Positions 27,020 through 37,188 of a stretch of 64,000 nt of DNA are shown here, piece by piece. Made by a program: the position numbers and the translations under genes. Numbering within the stretch: the first letter of the stretch is position 1; each line of letters starts with the position of its first letter. Origin of the DNA: Zeimonas sediminis (GTDB lineage Bacteria > Pseudomonadota > Gammaproteobacteria > Burkholderiales > Burkholderiaceae_E); NCBI RefSeq assembly GCF_023721795.1, contig NZ_JAMQYE010000001.1, positions 1-64,000 on the forward strand, written 5' to 3'. The notes below the pieces were generated by a model. It had not been told where the DNA came from, did no database searches, and saw nothing but the letters and a program-made list of their open reading frames with translations.

Positions 27020-28170
27020 CGGCAGCCGGCCAGCAGGCCGGCGAGCGATCGCCGGCGCCACACCGCCCAGCGATCGGCCGGGCCGGGCGCGAACTCGAGC
27101 AGGTCGCGCTCGCCGGCGAGCACCAGCGCCTGGACCCGCTCGCCCGCGGCCGCCAGCCGTCCGACCAGCGAATCGAGCCGCAGCCAGGCCTCGCGCCAGG
27201 CCTCGGCATCGGCGCGGGCGACCGCGACACGCCACCAGCCCGGGTCGAGCAGGATCGCCTCGGCGTTCTCCTGGATCGCCACCAGGCGCGCGAAGTCTTC
27301 CGGCGGGGCGAGCGGATCGAGCGCGCTGACCTCGCTGCCGGCCGACAGCGAGAGGCCGGCGACCGCGTCGTCGGCGGTGACCACCGCGTCGAACGCGCGC
27401 CTGCCCGCCACTCCCGGACTGCCTTCCAGCCACACGCTGTTCAGCGCGGGCCGGCCGTCGGCTTCCCGGGCCAGGTTGACCGGGTGCTCGAACCACAGCA
27501 TCTGCAATTCGTTGACGATCGCGCGCCACTGGCGAGCGGCCTCGCCCTCGGGCTGCCAGGCGTCGATGTTGCGTCCCGAGGCAAGCCTCGCACTGCGGCA
27601 GGCCAGCCCGGCCAGCGCGTTCAGGCGGGCGCGACCGGCCTCGCTGGCCGCTTTCAGCGTCCAGGCGTGCGGCGCCTCGGGCGACCAGACCAGCCCGTCG
27701 TCGGCGAACAGCCGGTTCGCCGCGCCGGCGAGCGCCGCCGCTTCGTCGGCGCCGATCTCCCCGGCCTGCGGCGTGGCGAGCACCAGATGGTCCAGGCCAA
27801 CGTGCAGGTGCACCGGCCGGACCAGCAGCGTCGGCGAGTCCGGCAGGACCGGGGGAGCCGCCAATGCGCCGGACGCGGCGGGCGCCGCGCCGCGGACCGC
27901 GTCGCCGCCGGCCAGCGCGTGCGCCGCATGGGCGGCGATCGTGGTGCCGGGCGCGGCGGCGAAGCGCGCGCGCAGCCAGGCTTCGTCGGGCAGCTCGCTG
28001 GGGGTCAGCGAGTCGTCCCGGAGGCGCTGCGCCGCGCGGGCGCGCGCGAGCAGGCGCGCCGCGGCGCCGTCGTCGGGCGGCGCGTGGCGGGCGAGCAGGG
28101 CAGGGCGGGCATCGTCGTCGGCGCCGCCCGGCAGGGCGAGCGCGCCGGCGCACAGGATCGTGATCGTCAC
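27016..28170 (-). CDS. RpfE-like / phosphoglycerate-mutase-like protein upstream of recJ
   Basis: This 384-aa protein has no obvious catalytic motif that I can name. Sections such as RPVHLHVGLDHLVLA, a central Trp-rich stretch (LQMLWFEHPVN) and a C-terminal WLRLDSLVGRLAAAGERV resemble the regulatory protein RpfE group found beside recJ in Xanthomonas and many betaproteobacteria, often annotated as a phosphoglycerate-mutase-like protein. That assignment is from context and memory. Start is GTG at 28170. A TAAAAT box at 28182-28177 sits only six bases before it, so the message may be leaderless. First gene of the run to recJ-prfB-lysS-MFS. Confidence 0.55.
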   Translation of the reverse strand: MTITILCAGALALPGGADDDARPALLARHAPPDDGAAARLLARARAAQRLRDDSLTPSELPDEAWLRARFAAAPGTTIAAHAAHALAGGDAVRGAAPAASGALAAPPVLPDSPTLLVRPVHLHVGLDHLVLATPQAGEIGADEAAALAGAANRLFADDGLVWSPEAPHAWTLKAASEAGRARLNALAGLACRSARLASGRNIDAWQPEGEAARQWRAIVNELQMLWFEHPVNLAREADGRPALNSVWLEGSPGVAGRRAFDAVVTADDAVAGLSLSAGSEVSALDPLAPPEDFARLVAIQENAEAILLDPGWWRVAVARADAEAWREAWLRLDSLVGRLAAAGERVQALVLAGERDLLEFAPGPADRWAVWRRRSLAGLLAGCR

Positions 28171-28224
28171 GACCGCATTTTAGGGCCTCGCGCCAGGGCG
28201 CTGTGGCAAACTGCCGCGTCCGTC

Positions 28225-29473
28225 ATGCATACCCCCTACGAACTCTTCATCGGCCTGCGCTACACGCGGGCCAGCCGGCGCGCCGGGCGGCGCAACGGCT
28301 TCATCTCCTTCATCTCGGCGCTGTCGGTGGCCGGGATCGCGCTCGGCGTGGCTGCGCTGATCGTCGTGCTGTCGGTGATGAACGGCTTCCAGAAGGAGGT
28401 CCGCGATCGCATGCTGTCGGTGCTCTCGCACGTCGAGGTGTTCGCCGGCCGCGAGCCGCTTCACGACTGGCAGAAGGTGCTCGCCGACGCGCGCAAGCAT
28501 CCGAGGGTGATCGGCGGCGCGCCCTACGTGGCCGGGCAGGCGATGCTCACCGTGGACGACAGCGTGCGCGGCGTGCTGGTGCGCGGCATCGACCCCGCGC
28601 TCGAGCCACAGGTCGCCGAATTCGCGGCGAAGATGGATCGCGGCGCGCTTTCCGAGCTCAGGCCCGGCGAGTTCGGCGTGGCGATCGGCCGCGAGCTGGC
28701 CAGCCAGCTCTTCCTCGACGTCGGCTCGAAGCTCACGCTGATCGCGCCGCAGGGCACCGCGACCCCGGCGGGCCTGGTGCCGCGGCTGCGCCAGCTGACC
28801 GTGGTGGCCGTGTTCGCGGCCGGGCACTTCGAGTACGACTCGAGCCTGCTGCTGATGAACATCGACGACGCGGCCAGGCTGTTCCGGGTCGACGGCGTGA
28901 CCGGCGTGCGGCTGAAGACCGACGACATGATGCAGGCGCCGCGGGTGGCCGCCGACCTGACGCGGATGCTGACCGGAGACCTGTACGTGCGCGACTGGTC
29001 GGCCGAGAACCGGAACTGGTTCGCCGCGGTGCAGATCGAGAAGCGGATGATGTTCATCATCCTGACGCTGATCATCGCGGTCGCCGCGTTCAACCTGGTG
29101 TCGATGCTGGTGATGACGGTCACCGACAAGCAGGCCGACATCGCGATCCTGCGCACGCTGGGCGCCTCGCCCGCCTCTATCATGAAGATCTTCGTGGTGC
29201 AGGGCGCTTCGGTGGGCCTGCTCGGCACGCTGTCGGGCGTGCTGCTCGGCGTGCTGCTCGCGTTGAACGTCGGGCAGGTGGTCGGCTTCGTCGAGTCGCT
29301 GTTCGGCTTCGAGGTGCTTCCCAAGGGCATCTACTTCATCAGCCACCTGCCGAGCGATCTGCGCGCCGAGGACGTCGCGCGGATCGGGCTGACCGCCTGC
29401 GTGCTGGCACTGGGCTCCACCCTGTACCCGAGCTGGCGCGCCTCGCGCGTGCGGCCCGCCGAGGCGCTGCGCC

Positions 29474-29481
<8 letters not shown>
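28225..29481 (+). CDS. lolC: Lipoprotein-releasing ABC permease LolC/E
   Basis: Inner-membrane subunit of the Lol system that extracts lipoproteins for transfer to LolA. 418 residues with one N-terminal membrane segment ([20 protein letters not shown]), a large periplasmic domain, and three C-terminal segments, the FtsX/MacB layout. The N-terminus has the typical [12 protein letters not shown]. Only one permease gene is present before lolD, so it probably forms a homodimer (the LolF-type arrangement) unless a second copy lies elsewhere. It overlaps lolD by 8 bp. Confidence 0.93.
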
Positions 29482-30154
<673 letters not shown>

Positions 30155-30216
30155 CGGCGCTCGCGCGGCTGCGTGAGCGGGCTGCACCGGCCCGCCGGGC
30201 CTGCGACAATCGGTCC

Positions 30217-31011
30217 ATGCTGATCGACACTCACTGCCACCTCGACGCGGCCGAGTTCGACGCCGACCGGGACCGGGTCGTCGACGCAGCGATCGCGGCC
30301 GGCGTCGGCCTGATCGTCGTGCCGGCCGTCGATGCGGGCAATTTCGCCACGGTGCGCGCGCTCGCGCACTCGCGGCCCGGCATCGCCTACGCGCTCGGCA
30401 TCCACCCGATGTACGTCGACCGCGCGCGGGACGACGACCTGGCCTCGCTCGGGCGCGAGGTCGAGGCGGCAATCGCCGATCCGCGCTTCGTCGGAATCGG
30501 CGAGATCGGGCTCGACCACTTCGTGCCGGGGCTCGATCGCGACAGGCAGCTGCGTTTCTTCGAGGCCCAGCTCGCGCTGGCCGCCGAGTTCGGCCTGCCG
30601 GTGATCCTGCACCTGCGCCGCGCGCAGGATGCGATCCTGAAGCAGCTGCGCCGCTACCGGCCGCCCGGCGGCATCGCTCACTCTTTCAACGGCAGCGCGC
30701 AACAGGCGGGGCAATTCGTCGACCTCGGCTTCGCGCTCGGCTTCGGCGGCGCGATGACCTTCGACCGGGCCCTGCGGATCCGGGGGCTCGCGGCAAGCCT
30801 TCCGGCGCGGGCGCTGGTCGTGGAAACCGACGCGCCCGACATCCCGCCGGCCTGGCTGGCGGGCGGCCGCAACGAGCCGGCCGAAACGGCAAGGATCTGC
30901 GCCGAACTCGCCGCGCTGCGCGGCGAATCGCCCGAGGCGGTTCGCGCGCAGACCGGCGCGAACGCGCTGCGGGTGCTGCCGAGGCTCGCCGGAGTGGCCC
31001 CGCTGGCCTGA
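30217..31011 (+). CDS. TatD-family metal-dependent DNase/hydrolase
   Basis: TIM-barrel hydrolase of 264 residues beginning MLIDTHCHLDAAEFDADRD, with the His-X-His metal motif, the glutamate in GEIGLDHFV, and late VVETDAPDIPP with the catalytic Asp. TatD proteins are 3'-5' exonucleases or amidohydrolases linked to DNA quality control. A GACAAT box ends six bases before the ATG, so the transcript may be leaderless. It follows lolD by 62 bp. Confidence 0.92.
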   Translation: MLIDTHCHLDAAEFDADRDRVVDAAIAAGVGLIVVPAVDAGNFATVRALAHSRPGIAYALGIHPMYVDRARDDDLASLGREVEAAIADPRFVGIGEIGLDHFVPGLDRDRQLRFFEAQLALAAEFGLPVILHLRRAQDAILKQLRRYRPPGGIAHSFNGSAQQAGQFVDLGFALGFGGAMTFDRALRIRGLAASLPARALVVETDAPDIPPAWLAGGRNEPAETARICAELAALRGESPEAVRAQTGANALRVLPRLAGVAPLA

Positions 31012-31026
31012 CGACGCAGGGCCCGC

Positions 31027-31091
31027 GGATCGGCCATCGGGATCGGCCATCGGGATCGGCCATCGGGATCGGCCATCGGGATCGGCCATCC
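31027..31091. repeat. Five tandem copies of a 13-bp unit
   Basis: The unit GGATCGGCCATCG is repeated five times without a gap; only the last base of the fifth copy differs. It fills most of the 120-bp gap between tatD and comEC. The near-perfect identity suggests recent slippage expansion. Translation in either direction gives low-complexity peptide, so it is not read as coding. Confidence 0.95.
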
Positions 31092-31131
31092 GGCCGATGC
31101 GCGCGGGTCGGCCTTCGGCCAGCATGGGCCG

Positions 31132-33735
31132 ATGCACGACTGGCCGTCATTGCAGCGGTTCGGCGGGCTCGCCCGGTTCAGCCGGCTCGGCGGGCTTGCC
31201 CTGCTCGGGCGCCTCGAGCCCTGGTTGCCCCCGTTGCCGCTGGCCGTGCTCCTCGCTGCGCTGGCCGTGCACCGATTGCCCGCGCTGCCGCCCGCCGGCG
31301 TGGCGAGCGCGGCGATCGTCGCGGGGCTGGCCTGCCTCGCCGCGGCACGTCGCGAGGGCCTGGCGGCGCTGCGCCTGGCGGGTCTCTTCGTCGCCGCGGC
31401 GGGCTGGACCATGCTGCGTGCCGACCTGGCGCTCGGCGCGCGGATCGTCGCCGCCCAGGAGGGCGTCGACTTCGTCGTGCACGGGCACGTGACCGGAATG
31501 CCGCAGTCCTTCGAGCGGGGCGAGCGGTTCACGTTCCGGATCGAGTCCTGCGTCGATCCGGCCACCGCGCGAGCCCCGGCTTGCCCGGCCGGACTCGACG
31601 TCCGGCTCGCCTGGTACCGGCATTTCGGAGCGGGCCGATCCGGCGCGTCGCGATCCGGCGCGGCAGGCCCCGAAGAGCCGCCGCCGGCGCCGCTCGCCGA
31701 CTCGCCCCGGCCGGGCGAGCGATGGCAGCTCACGGTCCGCCTCAAGCGGCCGCATGCGCTGCTCAACGCCAATGCGTTCGACGCCGAGCTGCGCGCGCTC
31801 GAGGAAGGCATCGCGGCCACCGGCTACGTGCGCGCCGGCCGCGACCCGGCCTGGCCCAACCGCCGGCTCGCCGGCCGCAGCTGGCGCCCCGGTCCCGCGA
31901 TCGAGGCGCTGCGCACGGTCCTGCGCGACGCGATCCTGGCCGCGCTGGCCGACCGTCGGGCCGATGCGGCCGGCGTGGTCGCGGCGCTGTCGGTCGGCGA
32001 CCAGGCGGCGATTCCCGGTCGCTGGTGGGACACCTTCAACCGGACCGGCGTCGGGCACCTGATGAGCATTTCCGGCCTGCACATCACGATGCTCGCCGGC
32101 ATGGCCGGCGGCCTCGCGCGCCGGGCGCTTCGCCATCCGGCGATCGGGCGATCGGCGATGCTGGAGCGCTTGCCGGCCGACCGGCTGAAGTGGGGCTTCG
32201 CGCTGGCGGTGGCCTTCGGCTATTCGGCGCTGGCCGGCTGGGGCATCCCGGCCCAGCGCACCTGCTGGATGCTGGCCGTGGCCGGCTTCTCGCTGCTCGG
32301 CGGGCGAAGCCAGTCGCTCGCCCGCCTGCTCGCGCTGTCGGCGGCGGTCGTCACGCTGCTGGACCCCTGGGCGCCGCTGTCGGCGGGGTTCTGGCTGTCG
32401 TTCGCCTCGGTGGCGGCAATCGTCTGGTACGGCACCCGGGAGGTGCCGGTGCCGAGCGCCGGCCGGCACGCGTCCCGGAGCTGGCGCGCCCGGCTCGGCT
32501 CCACCCTTGCCGATGCGATCCGCACGCAGTGGGCGGCGACCCTGTCGCTGCTGCCGCTCGGCGCGCTGTTCTTCTCGAGCTTCTCGCTGGTCGGGCCCCT
32601 GGCCAATGCCTTCGCGATCCCGCTGGTGTCGATCGTGATCACGCCGCTGGCCCTGCTCGGCACCGCGCTGCTGATGCCCTTTCCGCCGCTCGGTTCGGCG
32701 GTGCTGGCCGGTGTCTGCGCGGCGACCGGCTGGCTGCTCGACGCGCTGGTCCCGCTGGCCGAGCCGCGATTCGCGATCGCGGTGCTGCCGGCACCGCCCT
32801 GGCCGGTCACGCTCGCCGCTGCGGCGGCAATTGCGGCGCTGCTCGCCCCCTTCCGCCTGCCCGGGCGGCCCGCTGCCTTCGCCGCGCTGCTGCCCTTGTT
32901 CGCGCAGGCCGATGCGCGGCCGGCGCCGGGCAGCCTGGTCGTCAATGCGCTCGACGTCGGGCAGGGCTCGGCGATCGTCGTCGAGACCCCGGCCGGACGG
33001 CTGCTCTTCGACACCGGGCCGCGCTATGGCGGCGGGTCCGAGGCCGGCGCGCGCGTGCTCGTGCCCTGGCTGCGTGCGCGCGGCATCGAGCGGCTCGAGG
33101 CGGTCGTCGTTTCGCACGCCGACGACGACCACGCCGGCGGCAGCGCCAGCGTGCTGGCCGGCGTGACCGTCGACTGGGTCGCCAGCTCGCTGGACGACGA
33201 TCACCCCGCGCTGGCCGGCGCGGCGACGCGCCACCGCTGCTGGCGCGGGCACCGCTGGCGCTGGGGCGAGGTCGACTTCGAGTTCCTGCACCCGGGCCCC
33301 GAGCGGACCACGTCCCGGAAGTCGGAAACGAACGCGAGCAGCTGCGTGCTGCGGATCGCGTCGCCGGCAGGCGTCGTGCTGCTGACCGGCGACATCGAGA
33401 GCGCCCAGGAGCGTTTCCTGGTCGAGAAGCTCGGGTCCGACGCGCTGCGGGCCGACCTGCTGGTCGCTCCGCACCACGGCAGCAACGGATCCTCGTCGCT
33501 GCCCTTCCTGCGCGCGGTGGCGCCGGCGCTGGCGATCGCCCAGGCCGGCTACCGCAACCGCTTCCGTCACCCCGGCGACAAGGCGCAGGCCCGCTACCGG
33601 GCGGCCGGGATCGAGCTGCTGCGCACCGACCGGGACGGCGCCGTCTCGGTCACGCTGCGCGGTGCGGGCCGACCGCCGCTCGTGACCCGGCTGCGCCGGG
33701 ACGATCGTCGCTACTGGCGGATCCGGGTGGACTGA
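31132..33735 (+). CDS. comEC: DNA internalisation competence protein ComEC/Rec2
   Basis: Inner-membrane channel that brings single-stranded DNA into the cytoplasm during natural transformation. The full-length 867-residue protein has N-terminal membrane segments and an OB-like domain, then a competence membrane domain (VGHLMSISGLHITMLAGMAG marks its start). A C-terminal metallo-beta-lactamase domain follows, with VVSHADDDHAGG and VAPHHGSNGSSS, the likely nuclease. All parts look intact. No other competence gene is nearby. Start at 31132; no clear ribosome site is seen. Confidence 0.95.
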   Translation: MHDWPSLQRFGGLARFSRLGGLALLGRLEPWLPPLPLAVLLAALAVHRLPALPPAGVASAAIVAGLACLAAARREGLAALRLAGLFVAAAGWTMLRADLALGARIVAAQEGVDFVVHGHVTGMPQSFERGERFTFRIESCVDPATARAPACPAGLDVRLAWYRHFGAGRSGASRSGAAGPEEPPPAPLADSPRPGERWQLTVRLKRPHALLNANAFDAELRALEEGIAATGYVRAGRDPAWPNRRLAGRSWRPGPAIEALRTVLRDAILAALADRRADAAGVVAALSVGDQAAIPGRWWDTFNRTGVGHLMSISGLHITMLAGMAGGLARRALRHPAIGRSAMLERLPADRLKWGFALAVAFGYSALAGWGIPAQRTCWMLAVAGFSLLGGRSQSLARLLALSAAVVTLLDPWAPLSAGFWLSFASVAAIVWYGTREVPVPSAGRHASRSWRARLGSTLADAIRTQWAATLSLLPLGALFFSSFSLVGPLANAFAIPLVSIVITPLALLGTALLMPFPPLGSAVLAGVCAATGWLLDALVPLAEPRFAIAVLPAPPWPVTLAAAAAIAALLAPFRLPGRPAAFAALLPLFAQADARPAPGSLVVNALDVGQGSAIVVETPAGRLLFDTGPRYGGGSEAGARVLVPWLRARGIERLEAVVVSHADDDHAGGSASVLAGVTVDWVASSLDDDHPALAGAATRHRCWRGHRWRWGEVDFEFLHPGPERTTSRKSETNASSCVLRIASPAGVVLLTGDIESAQERFLVEKLGSDALRADLLVAPHHGSNGSSSLPFLRAVAPALAIAQAGYRNRFRHPGDKAQARYRAAGIELLRTDRDGAVSVTLRGAGRPPLVTRLRRDDRRYWRIRVD

Positions 33736-33810
33736 CCGCGGGGCGAACGCTCCCGGAGGTGCGATGCCGCGAGTGACCGACGTCGGGGGATCGCCCGCAG
33801 CCGGCCTGGT

Positions 33811-34593
33811 CTACTGCGCGGTCCAGCCGCCGTCCATGGCCCAGGCCACGCCGCGCACCTGGCTGGCGGCGTCGGAGCACAGGAACACCGCCAGCTCGCC
33901 GAGCTGCTGCGGCGTCACGAACTCCTGCGAGGGCTGCTTCTCGGAGAGCAGCGCCACCTTGGCCTCGTCGACGCTGATGCCGGCGGCGGCCGCTCGCGCG
34001 TCGATCTGCTTCTGGACCAGCGGCGTCAGCACCCAGCCGGGGCAGATCGCATTGCAGGTGACGCCGGTGCGCGCGGTCTCGAGGGCCACCGTCTTCGTGA
34101 GCCCGACGATGCCGTGCTTGGCGGCGATGTAGGCCGCCTTCTCGACCGAGGCGACCAGCCCGTGCACCGAGGCGATGTTGATGATCCGCCCCCAGTTGCG
34201 CTCGCGCATGCCAGGCAGCGCGCAGCGGGTGGCGTGGAAGGCCGCCGACAGGTTCAGGGCGATCACCGCGTCCCAGCGGTCCGCCGGAAAGCTCTCGACC
34301 GGCGCCACGTGCTGGATGCCGGCGTTGTTGACCAGGATGTCGATCGCGCCGTGCCGCGCGACCAGCCGCGAAACCAGCGACTCGACCTCGGCGGTCTTCA
34401 TCAGGTCGGCGTGCTCGAACTCGACCTTCACGCCGTGCCGCTTTTCCATGTCGGCGCGCAGCCGCTCGATCTCGGCGGCGTCGCCGAAACCGTTCAGCAC
34501 CACGTTGGCGCCTCGCGCGGCCAGCGCGTCGGCGATGCCCAGGCCGATTCCGCTCGTCGAGCCGGTGACCAGTGCCAGCTTGCCTTCGATCAT
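33811..34593 (-). CDS. 3-hydroxybutyrate dehydrogenase (SDR family)
   Basis: Oxidises (R)-3-hydroxybutyrate to acetoacetate with NAD, a step in use of stored polyhydroxybutyrate. 260 residues with the cofactor motif TGSTSGIGLGIA, VVLNGFGD typical of this dehydrogenase, the NNAGI segment, catalytic Ser in INIASVHG and Tyr-X3-Lys in YIAAKHG. Start at 34593, with AGGGAG upstream; the frame runs to 34677 but has no ribosome site there. A TAGAAT box at 34625-34620 may be its -10. Divergent from the hydrolase gene. Confidence 0.92.
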   Translation of the reverse strand: MIEGKLALVTGSTSGIGLGIADALAARGANVVLNGFGDAAEIERLRADMEKRHGVKVEFEHADLMKTAEVESLVSRLVARHGAIDILVNNAGIQHVAPVESFPADRWDAVIALNLSAAFHATRCALPGMRERNWGRIINIASVHGLVASVEKAAYIAAKHGIVGLTKTVALETARTGVTCNAICPGWVLTPLVQKQIDARAAAAGISVDEAKVALLSEKQPSQEFVTPQQLGELAVFLCSDAASQVRGVAWAMDGGWTAQ

Positions 34594-34712
34594 CTTCGCT
34601 CCCTTGTACAATTCCCGGGATTCTAGTCCTCCGGCGCTCGCCGTCCCTTGCCCGGTAGCGGGTGCCGATCGCGGCACCGCCCGCGCCCCGCCCCGAGCCG
34701 ACCCAGCCCGCG

Positions 34713-35600
34713 ATGCAGTCCGAAACGCCCCAGCTTCCCGAACCCGTCCTGCGGCACGTCACCTGCGCCAGTCCGAAGGGGCTGCACCGGCTCGCCTACT
34801 GGCAGTGGGACGCCCGCGAAGGCGGCCCGGCGGGGAAGGGCACCATCGTCTGCGTGCACGGGCTCACCCGCAACGGGCGCGATTTCGACGCGCTGGCGGC
34901 GCGGCTCTCGGAGCGCCACCGGGTGGTCTGCCCCGACATCGCCGGGCGCGGACGCTCGGACCGGCTGGCCGACCCGATGCTCTACGGCATCCCGCAGTAC
35001 CTGGCCGATTGCGTCACGCTGATCGCGCGCCTCGACGTCGACAAGGTCGACTGGGTCGGCACCTCGATGGGCGGCCTGATCGGCATGACCCTGGCCTCGC
35101 TGCCGGGCAACCCGATCGGCCGCCTGGTGCTCAACGACATCGGCCCGCACATCGACCCGGCGGGCCTCGAGCGGATCGCCGGCTACGTCGGCGACGACCC
35201 GTCGTTCGACAGCTTCGAGCAGGGCGAGGCTACGCTGCGCGAACTGATGCGCGACTTCGGCCCGCACACCGACGCGCAGTTCCGGCTGCTGTCGCGGCAC
35301 TACGTGATCCGCAAGGGCGAGCGCTGGGGCTACCACTACGACCCGGCGATCGCGGTGCCGTTCCGCGCGCTCGCCGGCCTTCCGCAGCCCGACCTGTGGC
35401 CGATGTGGGACGCGATTGCCTGCCCGACGCTGGCGATCCGGGGCGCGAACTCCGACATCCTGCCCGCGCAGGTGGTGGCGGCGATGAGCGCGCGCGGCCC
35501 GCGCGCCCGGGTCGTCGAGTTCGACGGGGTCGGCCACGCGCCGACCCTGATCGCCGACGAGCAGATCGCCGCGGTGCAAGATTTTCTCAACGAGGAGTGA
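34713..35600 (+). CDS. Alpha/beta hydrolase
   Basis: This 295-residue protein has the alpha/beta-hydrolase fold with oxyanion segment VCVHGLTRNGRDF, nucleophile elbow GTSMGG, a late Asp in GANSDIL and catalytic His in GVGHAPTL. The substrate is unknown; relatives act on small esters or amides. ATG 34713 is preferred. A GTG at 34662 would add 17 Pro-rich residues. It lies 2 bp before the RidA gene, so the two are an operon; RidA removes reactive imines, but a functional link is only a guess. Confidence 0.88.
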   Translation: MQSETPQLPEPVLRHVTCASPKGLHRLAYWQWDAREGGPAGKGTIVCVHGLTRNGRDFDALAARLSERHRVVCPDIAGRGRSDRLADPMLYGIPQYLADCVTLIARLDVDKVDWVGTSMGGLIGMTLASLPGNPIGRLVLNDIGPHIDPAGLERIAGYVGDDPSFDSFEQGEATLRELMRDFGPHTDAQFRLLSRHYVIRKGERWGYHYDPAIAVPFRALAGLPQPDLWPMWDAIACPTLAIRGANSDILPAQVVAAMSARGPRARVVEFDGVGHAPTLIADEQIAAVQDFLNEE

Positions 35601-35602
35601 AC

Positions 35603-35950
35603 ATGACGATCCAGCGTCTGCACGTGGGCAAGCGCATGTCCGAGGCCGTGATCCACAACGGCACCGTCTACCTGGCCGGCCAGGTTGCCGAGGATCCGAA
35701 GCAGGATGTCGTCGGCCAGACCCGCCAGGTGCTCGCGGCGATCGACCGCCTGCTGGTCGAGGCCGGCACCGACAAGACCCGGATCCTGCAGGCGCAGATC
35801 TTCCTGGCCGACATGGCCGACTTCGCCGCGATGAACTCGGTCTGGGACGCCTGGGTGCCCGAGGGCCACACGCCGGCGCGCGCCACCGTCGAGGCGAAGC
35901 TCGCAACGCCGGACTACAAGGTGGAGATCAAGGTGATCGCCGCCTGCTGA
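35603..35950 (+). CDS. RidA-family enamine/imine deaminase
   Basis: This 115-residue protein has the RidA (YjgF) fold: VIHNGTVYLAGQVAEDP near the N-terminus, a central QTRQVLAAIDRLLVEAGTDK helix and a C-terminal PARATVEAKLATPDYKVEI. The catalytic Arg of RidA is plausibly the one in ARATVEA. It hydrolyses reactive 2-aminoacrylate-type intermediates. AGGAG lies before ATG 35603. Second gene after the hydrolase; a terminator follows at 36006. Confidence 0.9.
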   Translation: MTIQRLHVGKRMSEAVIHNGTVYLAGQVAEDPKQDVVGQTRQVLAAIDRLLVEAGTDKTRILQAQIFLADMADFAAMNSVWDAWVPEGHTPARATVEAKLATPDYKVEIKVIAAC

Positions 35951-36005
35951 GCGAGGCTGCGATCGCCAGCGGCCGGGGCGAATCCGGTCGGTGGCCGAAC
36001 GCAGG

Positions 36006-36032
36006 AAGGCGCGCCCTCTGGCGCGCCTTTTT
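36006..36032 (+). terminator. Intrinsic terminator after the RidA gene
   Basis: A perfect 10-bp stem AAGGCGCGCC (36006-36015) / GGCGCGCCTT (36020-36029) with loop CTCT is followed by TTT and then CGTTTC. It ends the hydrolase-RidA operon; on the other strand it could weakly stop the iron-binding-protein transcript. Confidence 0.9.
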
Positions 36033-36074
36033 CGTTTCTCGCAGCCGCGCCGATACGGCGCGGACGGGCCGCGC

Positions 36075-37130
36075 TCAGCGCCAGCCGACCCGGTCGACGA
36101 TCTTCGCCGCAGTGACCTGCGCGCGCCCGATCGAGGCGACCGACAGGTCGTCGGCCTTGAACTCGCCGAGCGAGCGCAGCGCCGCATTGGTGGACTGCAC
36201 GCCCTTGGCGGCGGGCCACTCGTTGCTGCCGTCGGCGAAGTAGCGCTGGGCGCTGTCGCTGGCCAGGTACTCGAGGAAGCGGATCGCGGCCTCGCGATGC
36301 GGCGCGTTCTTCGCGACGCCGGCGCCCGACACGTTGACGTGGGTCCCGGTCGTGGCCTGGTTCGGCCAGATCACCCCGACCTTCTCCATCACCGCGCGGT
36401 CCGCCGGCTTGTCGGACTTCATCAGGCGCACCAGGTAGTAGCTGTTGCTCAGCGCGACCTGGCACTCGCCGCTCGCGACCGCTCGGACCTGGTCGGTGTC
36501 GCCGCCGCGCGGCTTGCGCGCGAAATTGGCCACGACGCCGCTCGCCCATTGCTCGGCCTTCTGCTCGCCCACGTGCTCGGAGATCGCACCGATCAGCGAC
36601 AGCATGTACGGATGCGCGCCCGATCGGGTGCACACCTTGCCCTTCAGCTCGGGGCGGGCGAGGTCCTCGTAGTTGCGCACCATGTCGGGGTTCACCGACG
36701 CCTTGTTGTAGACGATCACGCGCGCGCGGGTCGCGAATCCGTACCACTCGGCGCCCTTGCCGTCGTCCTTGCCGCGCAGGTGCGCCGGGATGCGCTCGTC
36801 GAGCAGCTTCGACTTGACCGGCTGGAACAGGCCTTCGATCTGGGCCTTCCAGAGCCGGGCCGCGTCGACCAGCAGCACGACGTCGGCAGGGCTGTTGGCG
36901 CCCTCGTTGCGCAGGCGCTCGAGCAGCGCCTCGTCGCCGGCCTCGATCCGGTTGATCTTGATGCCGGTCTGCTTCGTGAATTCGGCGTACAGGGCCTCGT
37001 CGGTCTGGTAGTGGCGGGCCGAGTAGAGGTTCAGCACCTTGTCGGCCTGGGCCGAGGCGGCGGGCGCCGCCAGCGAAAGCGCGGCCGCCAGCGCGGCGGG
37101 CAGGGCGGAGGAGAGGGTCTTTCGGATCAT
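36075..37130 (-). CDS. Periplasmic ferric-iron-binding protein (FbpA/FutA type)
   Basis: Solute-binding protein for Fe(III) uptake. 351 residues with a signal peptide ending ASA-Q (after about residue 27), then VLNLYSARHYQTDEALY, the N-terminal iron-binding His-Tyr pattern, and the paired tyrosines NSYYLVRL that coordinate iron. Its usual ABC partners (permease and ATPase) are not adjacent, so it is an orphan here. It diverges from the DUF2325 gene across a region with Fur-like inverted repeats, which fits iron repression. Confidence 0.9.
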   Translation of the reverse strand: MIRKTLSSALPAALAAALSLAAPAASAQADKVLNLYSARHYQTDEALYAEFTKQTGIKINRIEAGDEALLERLRNEGANSPADVVLLVDAARLWKAQIEGLFQPVKSKLLDERIPAHLRGKDDGKGAEWYGFATRARVIVYNKASVNPDMVRNYEDLARPELKGKVCTRSGAHPYMLSLIGAISEHVGEQKAEQWASGVVANFARKPRGGDTDQVRAVASGECQVALSNSYYLVRLMKSDKPADRAVMEKVGVIWPNQATTGTHVNVSGAGVAKNAPHREAAIRFLEYLASDSAQRYFADGSNEWPAAKGVQSTNAALRSLGEFKADDLSVASIGRAQVTAAKIVDRVGWR

Positions 37131-37188
37131 GGTCGTGTCGTCGTCGGTGATCTGACTGTGGATGGAACGACCTCAGGTTAATACAAAC

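Noticed and set aside
30678-31820. Minus-strand open frame containing a RWPIPMADPDG repeat
   Set aside because: It is the translation of the 13-bp tandem repeat plus the antisense of tatD and comEC.
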